Origin: an uncultured Clostridia bacterium | GTDB lineage: Bacteria; Bacillota; Clostridia; Oscillospirales; Acutalibacteraceae | Assembly (NCBI GenBank): GCA_947623175.1 | Contig: CANQGK010000001.1 | Span: 62,001-126,000 of the forward strand | Reading direction: 5' to 3' | DNA: 64,000 nt | Shown here: piece after piece, positions 53,666-63,457 of the stretch | Numbering within the stretch: the first letter of the stretch is position 1 | Layout of the letters: every line of letters begins with the position of its first letter | Translations under genes and position numbers: made by a program | Notes under the pieces: model-generated | Told to the model about the DNA's origin: nothing | What the model saw: only the letters and a program-made list of their open reading frames with translations | Databases searched by the model: none

Positions 53666-55042
53666 TTAATAAATACTTCCCACCGTACGCGGGTAGAGAA
53701 TAACGTCGCGGATATTCTGAACGCCGGTAACGTACATGATCATGCGCTCAAGCCCTAAGCCGAAGCCGCTGTGCGGAACCGAACCGAAACGGCGAAGCGC
53801 GATGTAATGCTCGTAATCCTCAAGCGACATATTTCTTGTTTTCATAGCGTCAAGCAGCTTATCCAAATCCGCCTCGCGTTCGCTGCAGCCGATTATTTCG
53901 CCTACGCCGGGCACCAGCAAATCGGTGGCGGCGACGGTCTTGCCGTCGGGATTTTGCTTCATATAAAACGACTTTATTTCTTTGGGATAATCGGTTAAAA
54001 ATACCGGACGCTTGCAAATCACTTCCGAAATATAGCGCTCATGCTCGGTCATAAGGTCGCATCCCCACTCTACCGGGTATTGGAACTTGACGTCGGCATT
54101 AAGCAGATGATTTATAGCCTCGGTATAGGTCATAACCGCAAAATCGTTATTTACGACGCCGGTAAGCTTATCAATAAGACCTTTTTCAAAATGGGCGTCA
54201 AAAAACTTTAATTCCTCGGGGCATTTTTCGATTACCGCATTTATTATATGCTTAATGAGATCCTCCGCGATTTCGATTATATCGGGAAGCTCGGCAAAGG
54301 CAACCTCGGGCTCGACATGCCAAAATTCCGCAACGTGGCGGGGAGTATTGCTTTTTTCGGCGCGGAAGGACGGGCCGAAGGTATAAATTTTACCGAGCGC
54401 CATCGCGGCAACCTCGCCCTCAAGCTGACCCGAAACACTGAGCGCCGCGCGCTTGCCGAAGAAATCGTCGGCGTTGTACTCCTCCTCGCTTTTATAAGCG
54501 TTGCTGTAGCCTATGGTGGTTACCTTGAACATCTCGCCCGCTCCCTCACAGTCGCTCGCCGTGATAAGCGGGGTATGAACGTAAACGAACCTGCGGCTTT
54601 GGAAAAATTCGTGAATGGAAGCGGATACCACCGAACGAACCCTGAATACCGCGTTGAAAGTATTTGTGCGTACGCGCAAATGCGGAATGGTGCGCAGATA
54701 TTCTAAAGTATGACGCTTTTTCTGCAAAGGATAATCGGGCGGGCATTCGCCCAAAACCTCGATATTTTCGGCGTTTATTTCCACGGAATCCGCCGCGACC
54801 GCCGATTTTACCGCAATTCCCTCCACCTTTAAAGAAGTGCCGAGCTTCATGTACTCGGAAATATCGGAAATTACGGCTTTATCTATAACGATTTGCAAAT
54901 GCTTAAGCGAGGTGCCGTCGTTAAGCTCGATAAAAGCCATATTTTTGGAATCGCGCGAGGTTCTGACCCAACCGCAGACCGTAACGTGCGTTCCGAGAAG
55001 CTCCTTTTTTTCAAATATATCGATAATATCCGTATGTTTCAT
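53666..55042 (-). CDS. asnS: Asparagine-tRNA ligase
   Basis: 458 residues. An N-terminal OB-fold anticodon-binding domain (VTVCGWVRTSRDSKNMAFIELNDG) is followed by the class II catalytic core with FRAEKSNTPRHVAEFWHVEPEVAF (motif 2) and GFGLGLERMIMYVTGVQNIRDVILYPR (motif 3). The presence of AsnS, and of AsnA, means Asn-tRNA is charged directly. The gene has a T-box leader and heads the asnS-asnA operon. Confidence 0.97.
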   Translation of the reverse strand: MKHTDIIDIFEKKELLGTHVTVCGWVRTSRDSKNMAFIELNDGTSLKHLQIVIDKAVISDISEYMKLGTSLKVEGIAVKSAVAADSVEINAENIEVLGECPPDYPLQKKRHTLEYLRTIPHLRVRTNTFNAVFRVRSVVSASIHEFFQSRRFVYVHTPLITASDCEGAGEMFKVTTIGYSNAYKSEEEYNADDFFGKRAALSVSGQLEGEVAAMALGKIYTFGPSFRAEKSNTPRHVAEFWHVEPEVAFAELPDIIEIAEDLIKHIINAVIEKCPEELKFFDAHFEKGLIDKLTGVVNNDFAVMTYTEAINHLLNADVKFQYPVEWGCDLMTEHERYISEVICKRPVFLTDYPKEIKSFYMKQNPDGKTVAATDLLVPGVGEIIGCSEREADLDKLLDAMKTRNMSLEDYEHYIALRRFGSVPHSGFGLGLERMIMYVTGVQNIRDVILYPRTVGSIY

Positions 55043-55064
55043 AAAATCACTCCGATCGGAAAAT

Positions 55065-55345
55065 AAAGATAAAGCGTCTATTCTGCCTATGCATTAGGAC
55101 GAATAGACGCATCTTTCGCGGTGCCACCTAATTTATCGTACGGTCTGCAATCCGATTGCAAAGACTGAAAATACGATCACTCAAAACAGATTTAACGCAT
55201 CTATACGGCTTGCCTACTGATTATGATAACTTTCGACTTGCGGCTCCAAAGTGTTCTTCGTACCGAAAAAGCGACCGCGCTCACACCAACAGGCGGCTCT
55301 CTTTGCGCTTGAAACGGTATTACTTTTCTTTATCATAGCTTTTAC
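55065..55345 (-). ncRNA. T-box leader for asnS-asnA, Asn specifier
   Basis: On the minus strand the leader contains the AGAGAG motif of stem I, a specifier candidate AAC (55255-55253) in a GAAGAACACTTTGGAGC context, and the invariant T-box AGGTGGCACCGCG (55129-55117). A terminator, GCGTCTATTC pairing with GAATAGACGC (55110-55074), precedes TTTATCTTT. It senses uncharged tRNA-Asn and lets transcription proceed when asparagine is short. This fills the gap between the engB and asnS genes. Confidence 0.9.
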
Positions 55346-55351
55346 AAAATA

Positions 55352-55380
55352 ATTATAACATTTGAAATTAAGATTGTCAA
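55352..55380 (-). promoter_or_regulatory. Promoter of the asnS T-box operon
   Basis: Minus strand: TTGACA (55380-55375), a 17-nt spacer and TATAAT (55357-55352), a perfect consensus just after the engB stop codon. Confidence 0.85.
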
Positions 55381-55384
55381 CCTG

Positions 55385-55969
55385 TCAAACTACCGATTCT
55401 TCAATTATTTGCCGCACTTTTTCGACGTTTTCGAAATTTTTAATCGAAAAAGGTATTATTTTTATACCGTCGGCATAATCGCCCAATTCCTCGTATATAA
55501 GCTCCAGCCTTTTTTCGGTCTCGGACTTATTGAGCTTATCGGATTTTGTCAAAATAACGGAATACGGGATATGCATTTGGGTTAAAAAATCGAGCATGGA
55601 TAAATCAAAATCGGTGGCGGGATGGCGCATATCTATAAGCTGAAAAACCCGTTTTATATTTCTGTCTGTTCGAAAATAGGTTTCCATAAGCTCCGACCAG
55701 CGCTCCTTTTCGGAGTAGGCGACCTTTGCGTAGCCGTATCCCGGCAAATCGACGATTCGCACCGAATCGACCCTGTAAAAGTTTACGGTGACCGTTTTTC
55801 CGGGCTTTGAGCTTACGCGGGCTATGGCTTTTCTGCCCAAAATTTTATTTATAAGCGACGATTTACCTACATTGGATCTGCCCGAAAAGCAAATTTCCGG
55901 TAAATCGGATTTTTCCAATCCGCTTGCCGTGCCTACGGATTTTTCGAACTGCGCATTATTGTAATTCAT
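55385..55969 (-). CDS. engB: Ribosome biogenesis GTPase EngB/YsxC
   Basis: 194 residues. G1 is SGRSNVGKSSLIN, the G2 Thr lies in SSKPGKTVTVNFY, G3 is DLPGYGYAK and G4 is LTKSDK. EngB proteins are needed for late 50S subunit assembly. It starts two bases after the lon stop, the lon-engB order found in many Firmicutes. Confidence 0.96.
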   Translation of the reverse strand: MNYNNAQFEKSVGTASGLEKSDLPEICFSGRSNVGKSSLINKILGRKAIARVSSKPGKTVTVNFYRVDSVRIVDLPGYGYAKVAYSEKERWSELMETYFRTDRNIKRVFQLIDMRHPATDFDLSMLDFLTQMHIPYSVILTKSDKLNKSETEKRLELIYEELGDYADGIKIIPFSIKNFENVEKVRQIIEESVV

Positions 55970-55971
55970 AA

Positions 55972-58293
55972 TTATTTTACTAAAGCCTTATCTATAATTT
56001 CGTCTACGAACGATACCGGAATAAATTCGAGGTTTTCTTTGACAATGCCGTCGACCTCTTCCAAATCGGCAAGGTTTTCCTTGGGGATAAATATCCTTTT
56101 GACGCCGCCCGTATACGCCGCCATAGCCTTTTCCTTTAAGCCGCCTATCGGAAGCACTCTGCCGCGAATGGTGACTTCGCCCGTCATGGCAACGTCGCGC
56201 GCGACGGGTTTTCCGGTCAATGCGGAAACAAGTCCGGTGGTTATGGTAACGCCGGCGGAGGGGCCGTCCTTGGGAACCGCCGCTTCGGCAGCGTGAATAT
56301 GTATATCACAATTTTTATAAAACTTCGCGTCTATTCCGTATCTGTCGGCATTGGCTCTGACGTAGCTTATCGCCGCTCTCGCCGATTCCTTCATAACGTC
56401 GCCGAGCGAGCCCGTGAGCTCGATTTTTCCGGTGCCGGGCATGGACGCTACCTCAAGCTGCATTATAGTACCGCCCACCGAGGTCCATGCAAGCCCGTTT
56501 ATAATACCCACCTCGTCGTTTTCGAGTATTACTTCGGGCTTGTAACGACGTCTGCCGAGCATTTTTTCGACGTCCTCCGCCTTGATTATAACCTTTGACT
56601 CCCCGCCTTCGGCGATGATTTTAGCGGCTTTGCGGCAAAGCGAGGCTATAGAGCGTTCAAGCTTTCTGACTCCCGCTTCACGGGTGTAAAAATCTATAAG
56701 CGAATAAACGGCGGAGTCGGTTATTTTTATCATGCGCTTATTGAGTCCGCAGCGGGTTATTTGCTTATTGATAAGGTGCTTTTTGGCAATATTGAATTTT
56801 TCCTCCCGCGTGTATGAGGAAAGCTCTATAATTTCCATACGGTCGCGCAGCGGCGCCGGTATGGTTTCGATATTGTTTGCGGTAGAGATAAAGAGCGTAT
56901 GGCTCAAATCGTAAGGAATTTCTACAAAATGATCCACAAACGTCGAGTTCTGCTCGGGATCCAGAACCTCCAACAGCGCTGAGGAAGGATCGCCCTTGTA
57001 ATCATTGCCGAGCTTGTCGATTTCGTCGAGCAAAATAACCGGATTTCCGGTTTTGGCGCGCTTTAGCGCCTCCATAATCTTGCCCGGCATTGCGCCTATA
57101 TAAGTTTTACGGTGCCCGCGTATTTCGGCTTCGTCGCTGATGCCGCCCAAGGAAATGCGCGCAAAGCTCCTGCCCATGCATTCGGCAACCGACTTGCCTA
57201 TTGAGGTTTTACCCACTCCGGGAGGGCCCGAAAGGCAGATGATCTGACCGCTTACGTCGGGTGAAAGCGCGTAAACCGACAGCAGCTCCAAAATGCGCTC
57301 CTTTACTTTGTCCATACCGTAAATATCGCGGTCAAGTATTCGCGCGGCGCGCTTAATATCGGTTGAAACCTTCGAATAATTATTCCACGGAAGGGCAAGA
57401 CATGTATCGAGATATCCGCGCTCCACCGTACCCTCGTGCGCAGAGTCCGGCATTTTCGAAAGCTTGATAACATGCTCCTTCAAAGTCTCTTTTACGTTAT
57501 CGTCGGCGTTTAAGGCGTCGATTTTCGCGTAATAATTATCTATTTCCTCGGCGGTATCCTCGCCGTAGAGCTCATCGCTTATAGCGCGCATTTGCTCGCG
57601 CAAATAATATTCGCGCTGATTATCGTCGATACCCTCACGGATTTTTTCGGAAAGCTGTTGTTCCAGCTCTCCTATTTCGCGCTCCCTTATCAAAAGTTCG
57701 ACTAACACTTTCGCCCGCCTTACGGGAGAAGACTGCTCTAAAAGATGCTGCTTATCGGCATACGGCAGAGGAATGTGGTTGGCGATAAAAAACGTAAGTA
57801 TGTCCAAATCGGTTATTCCCTCAACCACTTTTCTTATACCCGGCGAAACAGTCTCAACCGCGTCCGAATACTCCTCAAAAATCGTCTTTACGCGGCGAAA
57901 CATAGCTTCCTTGTATACTTGCCGGTTAACGTCCTTGTCTTCGAACTTTTCTACGTCGGCTGTACAATATTTTTTGCCGTTTTTAAAATTCGAAAATTTT
58001 GCCCGATAAATCCCCTCAAGAAGCACCTTGACAACCGAATCCGTCATCTTTAAGGTCTGCTTTATGCGGACCACACTGCCTATATCGTAAAGGTCCTTGC
58101 GCTCGGGATCCTGGGCGAAAAAGTTGCTTTGCGTAACCACAAAAAGCAGGCGGTCACTCTCCATGGCGGCGTCCAGAGCGTTTTCGTTTTTTGCTATTGT
58201 AACGTCAAAGGCGGTCTCGATTTTCGGGAAAACCACCGAATCCCGTAATATCAAAACCGGCAGATTAATTGCCTCATTATCAATATTCAACAT
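55972..58293 (-). CDS. lon: ATP-dependent protease Lon
   Basis: 773 residues: an N-terminal substrate-recognition domain, a helical region with REYYLREQMRAISDELYGED, the AAA+ module (Walker A CLSGPPGVGKTS, Walker B VILLDEIDK, then DRMEIIELSSYT) and the C-terminal protease domain with the Ser of PKDGPSAG and the Lys of GGLKEK. It degrades misfolded and regulatory proteins in the cytoplasm. Its ATG follows the lipoprotein gene after 27 bp. No CtsR or HrcA box was seen in that gap. Confidence 0.98.
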   Translation of the reverse strand: MLNIDNEAINLPVLILRDSVVFPKIETAFDVTIAKNENALDAAMESDRLLFVVTQSNFFAQDPERKDLYDIGSVVRIKQTLKMTDSVVKVLLEGIYRAKFSNFKNGKKYCTADVEKFEDKDVNRQVYKEAMFRRVKTIFEEYSDAVETVSPGIRKVVEGITDLDILTFFIANHIPLPYADKQHLLEQSSPVRRAKVLVELLIREREIGELEQQLSEKIREGIDDNQREYYLREQMRAISDELYGEDTAEEIDNYYAKIDALNADDNVKETLKEHVIKLSKMPDSAHEGTVERGYLDTCLALPWNNYSKVSTDIKRAARILDRDIYGMDKVKERILELLSVYALSPDVSGQIICLSGPPGVGKTSIGKSVAECMGRSFARISLGGISDEAEIRGHRKTYIGAMPGKIMEALKRAKTGNPVILLDEIDKLGNDYKGDPSSALLEVLDPEQNSTFVDHFVEIPYDLSHTLFISTANNIETIPAPLRDRMEIIELSSYTREEKFNIAKKHLINKQITRCGLNKRMIKITDSAVYSLIDFYTREAGVRKLERSIASLCRKAAKIIAEGGESKVIIKAEDVEKMLGRRRYKPEVILENDEVGIINGLAWTSVGGTIMQLEVASMPGTGKIELTGSLGDVMKESARAAISYVRANADRYGIDAKFYKNCDIHIHAAEAAVPKDGPSAGVTITTGLVSALTGKPVARDVAMTGEVTIRGRVLPIGGLKEKAMAAYTGGVKRIFIPKENLADLEEVDGIVKENLEFIPVSFVDEIIDKALVK

Positions 58294-58320
58294 TTTTTCT
58301 CCAATCGAAAATATAAAAAA

Positions 58321-58875
58321 TCAGAAGTCGTTTCTGCAAACGGCAACAGCGCAAAGGGCGTTATCCTCGAAAACGAACAAGACGGTATTTTTTTCGTATT
58401 CGCATCTGATAACGGTGCCCTCTATAGGTACGAAAAGGAAGAACGCGTTATCGTCGTTAACCTCTTCTTCGGTATAGTTTACTCCGGAGAGCGCCTCCTT
58501 GACGGTGACGATTACCTCGCCGGTTTCAAACCCGTAAGCCGTATCGAACGAAGCGATGGCGGTAATCCCGTCGGCTTCGTTTTCGGAATTATAATAATAC
58601 TTATAACTGCCGGTTTGCATGCATACGGTGCCGTCGTCGGATTCGGTTATATCGAAATAGCCGTCCTGCCCCTCCTCGCTTTCGGCGTATGCGGTGAGAG
58701 CTTCTCTGAGCGAAGCGGCGTCGGTACCCAGGTTATATTCGCACTCGGGTATTTTTCCGAGATTGGCATAATATTCGATATCTATTCCGCTGTCGGACGG
58801 TATTTCCGCCTTACCGCAGGCGGAAAAGCCTAAAATCAGCGATAACGACAGTAAAACGCAAAATATTCTTTTCAT
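58321..58875 (-). CDS. Unknown lipoprotein, 184 aa
   Basis: A signal peptide ends in the lipobox GFSAC (Cys20), so the mature protein should be lipid-anchored on the outer face of the membrane. The rest (about 165 residues) is acidic and beta-rich, with a predicted domain around EEGQDGYFDITESDDGTVCMQTGSYKYYYN and a late FVFEDNALCAVAVCR. I do not recognise a family. It sits between pncB and lon on the same strand and is probably cotranscribed with them. Confidence 0.75.
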   Translation of the reverse strand: MKRIFCVLLSLSLILGFSACGKAEIPSDSGIDIEYYANLGKIPECEYNLGTDAASLREALTAYAESEEGQDGYFDITESDDGTVCMQTGSYKYYYNSENEADGITAIASFDTAYGFETGEVIVTVKEALSGVNYTEEEVNDDNAFFLFVPIEGTVIRCEYEKNTVLFVFEDNALCAVAVCRNDF

Positions 58876-58917
58876 TTCCTGCTCCTTATTAACAAACCGT
58901 AAAAATACACGGTCGTT

Positions 58918-60357
58918 TTAACCTTTATGCTCGTTTAAAAGCGCGTTGCGCAAATCCCACAGGTTTTCGGATAAATCGACGTAATAGGTATGCGGATTTT
59001 CAAAACGCGTAACCTCATCCCAAAGCGAATCGACCTGCTCTGCGCAGTATTTTGAAAGCTCGGACACCGAGGGCGTTTCGTAAATTTGCCTTCCCTTTTC
59101 AAACACCTTGACCTGAAGCTTTTTGGCGACAAAGTTTGTAATAACCTTACGTTTCCAGGTATGTACCGAATCGAAAATCTCATAAGGCTCGTCGCTGTCT
59201 ATCTTTTCGTCCGCAAGCGTTATCACGTCGGCAATTGCCTTTCCGGTTTCGCGGTCATAGAGGCGCCAGGGAATTTTAACACCCGGCAGGGTAATTTTGG
59301 CGGCGTTTTCGCTTATTTTTATTTTGGGGATAATTTCGCCCTTTTTCTCGACCGCCGCGAGCTTGTATACTCCGCCGAAAACCGCCTCGCTCGACGCGGT
59401 TATAAGCCTTTCGCCCACGCCGTAGGAATCGACGCATGCGCCCTGGAATATCATATCGCGAATAAGATACTCGTCGAGTGAATTGGAAACGCATATCTTG
59501 CAGTCGGGATATCCCGCTTCGTCCAGCATTTTTCTTGCTTTTTTGGTAATGTAGGTAATATCGCCGCTGTCAATACGTATACCGAGCGGACGTTTTCCGA
59601 GCGGCTTTAATACCTCGTCAAATACTTTAACGGCGTTCGGAATGCCGGATTTTAATACGTTATAGGTATCCACAAGCAGCAAACAACTGTCGGGATATTG
59701 CTCGGCATAGGTTTTAAAGGCGGTATATTCATCGTCAAACAACTGTACCCAGCTATGTGCCATCGTGCCCGACGCTTTAACTCCGAAATCCTTTGCGGTA
59801 AGCATACACGAGGTACCGGTGCATCCGCCTATTATGGCGGCTCGAGCCCCGTAATATGCGGCGCCGAAGCCGTGAGCGCGCCGCGCGCCGAATTCCATGA
59901 CCGGTCTGCCCTCTGCGGCGCGGACTATACGGTTGGACTTGGTAGCGATAAGCGACTGATGATTTATTGTCACCAACACCATTGTTTCAAGCATTAAAGC
60001 CTGAATTACGGGGCCTCTAACCGTTAAAATCGGCTCCTGCGGGAAAATCACCGTGCCCTCGGGCACCGCCCAAACGTCGCAGGAAAACTCAAATGTGCGA
60101 AGATATTCTATAAAATTTTCCGAAAACAAATTGAGGCTCTTTATATATTCGATATCCTCGTCGGTATATTTAAGGTCGTTGATATATTCTATAACCTGCT
60201 CGAGCCCCGCCATAACGGCAAATCCGCCGTTGTCCGGCACCCGGCGGAAAAACATATCGAAATATGCCACGGTATCGCACATATCGCTGTTAAATACGCC
60301 GTTCGCCATTGTCAGCTCATAAAGATCCATCAACATAGTCAAATTAAGTTTTTCCAT
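58918..60357 (-). CDS. pncB: Nicotinate phosphoribosyltransferase
   Basis: 479 residues. TMLMDLYELTMANGVF at the start, EFGARRAHGFGAAYYGARAAIIGGCTGTSCMLTAKDFG with the conserved phosphoribosyl-binding residues, MAHSWVQLFDDEYTAFKTYAE and RIDSGDITYITKKARKMLD are diagnostic. It salvages nicotinate into NAD with PRPP. It begins 13 bp after argS on the same strand. Confidence 0.95.
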   Translation of the reverse strand: MEKLNLTMLMDLYELTMANGVFNSDMCDTVAYFDMFFRRVPDNGGFAVMAGLEQVIEYINDLKYTDEDIEYIKSLNLFSENFIEYLRTFEFSCDVWAVPEGTVIFPQEPILTVRGPVIQALMLETMVLVTINHQSLIATKSNRIVRAAEGRPVMEFGARRAHGFGAAYYGARAAIIGGCTGTSCMLTAKDFGVKASGTMAHSWVQLFDDEYTAFKTYAEQYPDSCLLLVDTYNVLKSGIPNAVKVFDEVLKPLGKRPLGIRIDSGDITYITKKARKMLDEAGYPDCKICVSNSLDEYLIRDMIFQGACVDSYGVGERLITASSEAVFGGVYKLAAVEKKGEIIPKIKISENAAKITLPGVKIPWRLYDRETGKAIADVITLADEKIDSDEPYEIFDSVHTWKRKVITNFVAKKLQVKVFEKGRQIYETPSVSELSKYCAEQVDSLWDEVTRFENPHTYYVDLSENLWDLRNALLNEHKG

Positions 60358-60370
60358 AGTAACGCCTTCT

Positions 60371-62059
60371 TTACATTTTTTCGGGAGCTTCGACCTTCAT
60401 AAGATCCAAAACGTTTTTTATAACCCTGCCCGTTGCCGAACAAAGGGTAAGTCTCGCCTGCATAAGCGCTTCGTCCTCGCCCTTTACCCTGCAGGAGGAA
60501 TAAAATTTATGAAATTTGGTTGCGAGTTCTTGAACGTAATGAGTGATTCTCGCGGGATCATAAGTCTTTGCCGCCGTCGTAATTTCATCGGTAAGGGCGG
60601 CGATATAAAGTATAAGCTCGCGTTCCTCGGCAGATTTTAACAGCATAAGCTCGTCTTTTGTGCAGTCGCGCAGCTTTATATTTTCCGCTTCGAGATTTCT
60701 TACTATGCTGCAAATACGCGCGTAGGCATACTGAACGTAGTATACGGGATTACTGCTTGACTCGTTGACCGCCAAATCCAGATCGAAATCAAAATGTGAA
60801 TTAGGCTCTCTTAAATTAAAGAAAAATCTTGCGGCGTCTATCGGCACCTCGTCAAGCAATGTTACGAGCGTTATCGCCTTGCCCGAACGCTTGGACGCCT
60901 TGATCACCTCTCCGTCTCTGACAAGTCTTACCATCTGCATAAGTACCGCGTCGAGCCTGTCCGCGTCTACGTTTAGGGCTTTGAGCGCGGCTTTAAGGCG
61001 CGGCACGTAGCCGTGGTGGTCGGCGCCCAAAACATCGATGGCCTTATCGAATTTGCGGGTTACAAGCTTGTTGTAGTGATAAGCAATATCCGGCACAATA
61101 TAGGTAGGTACGCCGTTTGCGCGAACAAGCACAAAATCCTTATCACAGCCGAAGTCCGCAGCCTTAAACCAAAGCGCGCCCTCGCTTTCGTAGGTGTAAC
61201 CGCTTTGCTTCAACAAATTGATTACCCTTGCGGTTTCGCCGTTGTTGTGAAGGGTGCTTTCCTTAAACCAGGTATCGTAAGTGATACGGTATTTTGCAAG
61301 ATCTCTTTTAAGTCCTTCTATATTTTTAGGCAAAGCAAAATCAATAAGCGCCGCGCGGCGTTCTTCCTCGGTTTTTTCGACAAAGCTGTCCTTGTAAATT
61401 TCGGCAAACGCCTTTGCGTGGTCGATTATATCCTCCCCGAGGTATGCGTCGTCCGGCATTTCTATACCGTCCTTAAAAAGCTGTAAATATCTCAAATCCA
61501 GCGAAAGACCGAATTTATTTATCTGATTTCCGGCGTCGTTAATGTAGAACTCGCGCTCGGTATAATATCCCGCCGCCTGAAGCACCGCCGCCAGGCAGTC
61601 GCCCAAAGCGCCGCCGCGCGCGTTGCCGATATGCATAGGGCCCGTAGGATTGGCGGATACAAATTCCACCAAAACCCTTTTGCCTTCGCCGTAGTCGCTC
61701 TTGCCGTAATCGGCGCCCTTTTGCATAACGTCGGCTACTATATCGGCGTAATACCGGTCGTTAAGAAAGAAATTTATAAATCCGGGGCCGGCAATTTCAC
61801 AAGATTTTATATAAGTATCGGTAAAATCGAAATTTTCGGTTAAAATTTCGGCAATCTTTCGCGGCGAGTTATGAAAAAGCCTCGCCCAGACCAAAGCGGC
61901 GTTTACCGCGTAATCGCCGTGATCGCGGTTGGCGGGCGCCTCTACGGTAAAGGCTGTGGGTTCGCATTCCTCGAGCGTACCCTTCTTTACCGCCGCCTTC
62001 AGTGAAGCTGTTACGGCGTTATATATTTGTTCCTTTGCTTTTGACACTAATAATGACAT
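60371..62059 (-). CDS. argS: Arginine-tRNA ligase
   Basis: 562 residues. The class I signature is ANPTGPMHIGNARGGALGD (HIGH-like HIGN). KASKRSGKAITL takes the KMSKS position. The C-terminal domain has the usual anticodon-binding helices and ends VLDLMKVEAPEKM. An ATG follows directly on the stop codon of the DUF1934 gene, the gene order ywiB-argS known from Bacillus. Confidence 0.97.
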   Translation of the reverse strand: MSLLVSKAKEQIYNAVTASLKAAVKKGTLEECEPTAFTVEAPANRDHGDYAVNAALVWARLFHNSPRKIAEILTENFDFTDTYIKSCEIAGPGFINFFLNDRYYADIVADVMQKGADYGKSDYGEGKRVLVEFVSANPTGPMHIGNARGGALGDCLAAVLQAAGYYTEREFYINDAGNQINKFGLSLDLRYLQLFKDGIEMPDDAYLGEDIIDHAKAFAEIYKDSFVEKTEEERRAALIDFALPKNIEGLKRDLAKYRITYDTWFKESTLHNNGETARVINLLKQSGYTYESEGALWFKAADFGCDKDFVLVRANGVPTYIVPDIAYHYNKLVTRKFDKAIDVLGADHHGYVPRLKAALKALNVDADRLDAVLMQMVRLVRDGEVIKASKRSGKAITLVTLLDEVPIDAARFFFNLREPNSHFDFDLDLAVNESSSNPVYYVQYAYARICSIVRNLEAENIKLRDCTKDELMLLKSAEERELILYIAALTDEITTAAKTYDPARITHYVQELATKFHKFYSSCRVKGEDEALMQARLTLCSATGRVIKNVLDLMKVEAPEKM

Positions 62060-62488
62060 TTAATTTATCTCCTTTACGGAAATGTTTACTTCGTTTTTGC
62101 TTATAAGCAAAAAATTCGTATCGACGGAATATTTTAATTTGAGGTATCCCCCGTCGGCGGTCAGATCATGCTCTACCGATTCGCCGTAAATACCTAAGTT
62201 AATATCCCCGAGCGGGGTTGAGTAAAAGCAATTGTTGCGTTTACCGTTTTCGATTAATATTCTGTTTTTTATGGCGCCGGTACGCTGTAAAAGAACCGAA
62301 TTATCCGAATTTATGTATATTTTGGTCTTGACCTCGCCGTCGGTATCGAGCATTTGGCTTTCGTCGTATGAAATGTAAAAGCCGCCGTCCTTAACGCCGA
62401 ACCTGCCGTCGGTCGTAAATTCTATAGTATCGGTACAGTCACCGAGTCCCTGAGTACCCTTTATTACTATTAACGCATCCTTTATCAT
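62060..62488 (-). CDS. DUF1934 family small beta-barrel protein (YwiB-like)
   Basis: 142 residues, mainly short beta strands (DALIVIKGTQG, DTIEFTTDGRFGVKDGGFYISYDES), a layout of lipocalin- or calycin-like barrels. The position right before argS matches the B. subtilis ywiB-argS order and supports the DUF1934 call. Function is unknown. The ATG overlaps the murI stop codon, and its stop is adjacent to the argS ATG. Confidence 0.8.
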   Translation of the reverse strand: MIKDALIVIKGTQGLGDCTDTIEFTTDGRFGVKDGGFYISYDESQMLDTDGEVKTKIYINSDNSVLLQRTGAIKNRILIENGKRNNCFYSTPLGDINLGIYGESVEHDLTADGGYLKLKYSVDTNFLLISKNEVNISVKEIN

Positions 62489-63303
62489 AAACTGCTCAAA
62501 TCCACCTGTTTAATATCTTCCCCGTTTATACTTTTTCCCAACAGAAGCGAAGCCGTATTTATAAAAGAATAGGGCTTGTCGCTTACAAAAAATTTATGCT
62601 GCGGTTTATTGCCGCCGTCGGCAGACATCTCATTTTTGCAAAGATATTCCTTTACCGCCTTCGCGGTTGCTATGCCGGCGTCTATAAGCTTTACCCTGTC
62701 GCCCGCGACTGCCTTTATTGCGCCCGCAAGCACCGGAAAATGGGTACAGCCCAAAATAACGGTATCACATTCGTTATCAATTATAGGCTTCAAATAGCGC
62801 CTCGCCGTTTCTATAACGACGGCGTCGTCATCCTTAAACCAGCCCTCTTCCACAAGAGATACGAAAAGCGAGCATGCAACCGCCGTGACACGGGCGTCCG
62901 GCAAAATTCGCTTGATACAGCTTTCGTGTTTGCCGCTTTTTACAGTTGCGGCGGTGCCGAGCACGCCGATTTTACCGCTTTCGGTAAGCTCTGCCGCCAT
63001 TACCGCGGCGTGGGAAACCACCTCGAAAAAAGGCACGGGCAGAGTCTCGGCAGTATCCGCCGCCACCGAGGATACCGTACCGCAGGCGGAAATTATCATC
63101 TTGACGTCGTTTTTAAGTAAAAAAGCTTCATCCTCCAAAGCGTATTTTCTTATTGTTTCACGGCTTCTGGTGCCGTAAGGAACACGGCCGGTATCGCCGA
63201 AATAAACTATTGATTCTTCGGGCAAACAGCGCAGAAGCTGACTTACCACGGTAAGTCCGCCGAGTCCGGAGTCGAAAACGCCTATCGCGCGGTTATCCGA
63301 CAT
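62485..63303 (-). CDS. murI: Glutamate racemase
   Basis: 272 residues from the ATG at 63303 with AGGGGA upstream; the frame opens a further 28 codons without a ribosome site. Active-site parts are IGVFDSGLGGLTV, MIISACGTVSSVA with the first Cys (Gly replaces the usual Asn after it) and TVILGCTHFPVLA with the second Cys. It supplies D-glutamate for peptidoglycan. It is the first gene of the cluster running to engB. Confidence 0.95.
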   Translation of the reverse strand: MSDNRAIGVFDSGLGGLTVVSQLLRCLPEESIVYFGDTGRVPYGTRSRETIRKYALEDEAFLLKNDVKMIISACGTVSSVAADTAETLPVPFFEVVSHAAVMAAELTESGKIGVLGTAATVKSGKHESCIKRILPDARVTAVACSLFVSLVEEGWFKDDDAVVIETARRYLKPIIDNECDTVILGCTHFPVLAGAIKAVAGDRVKLIDAGIATAKAVKEYLCKNEMSADGGNKPQHKFFVSDKPYSFINTASLLLGKSINGEDIKQVDLSSL

Positions 63304-63457
63304 GAGAATTTCCCCTTTAAATATAAATACTTTTTGCTTAAAATACAATACTTTTTTTATTTTACCACAAAACAAAAAAAGTTGCAATAAAAATCGGCTT
63401 GAAAATGCAAAAGCAAATCCAAGCCGATAAAAATTTCAAAATGCCGTGAAGTTGAGC

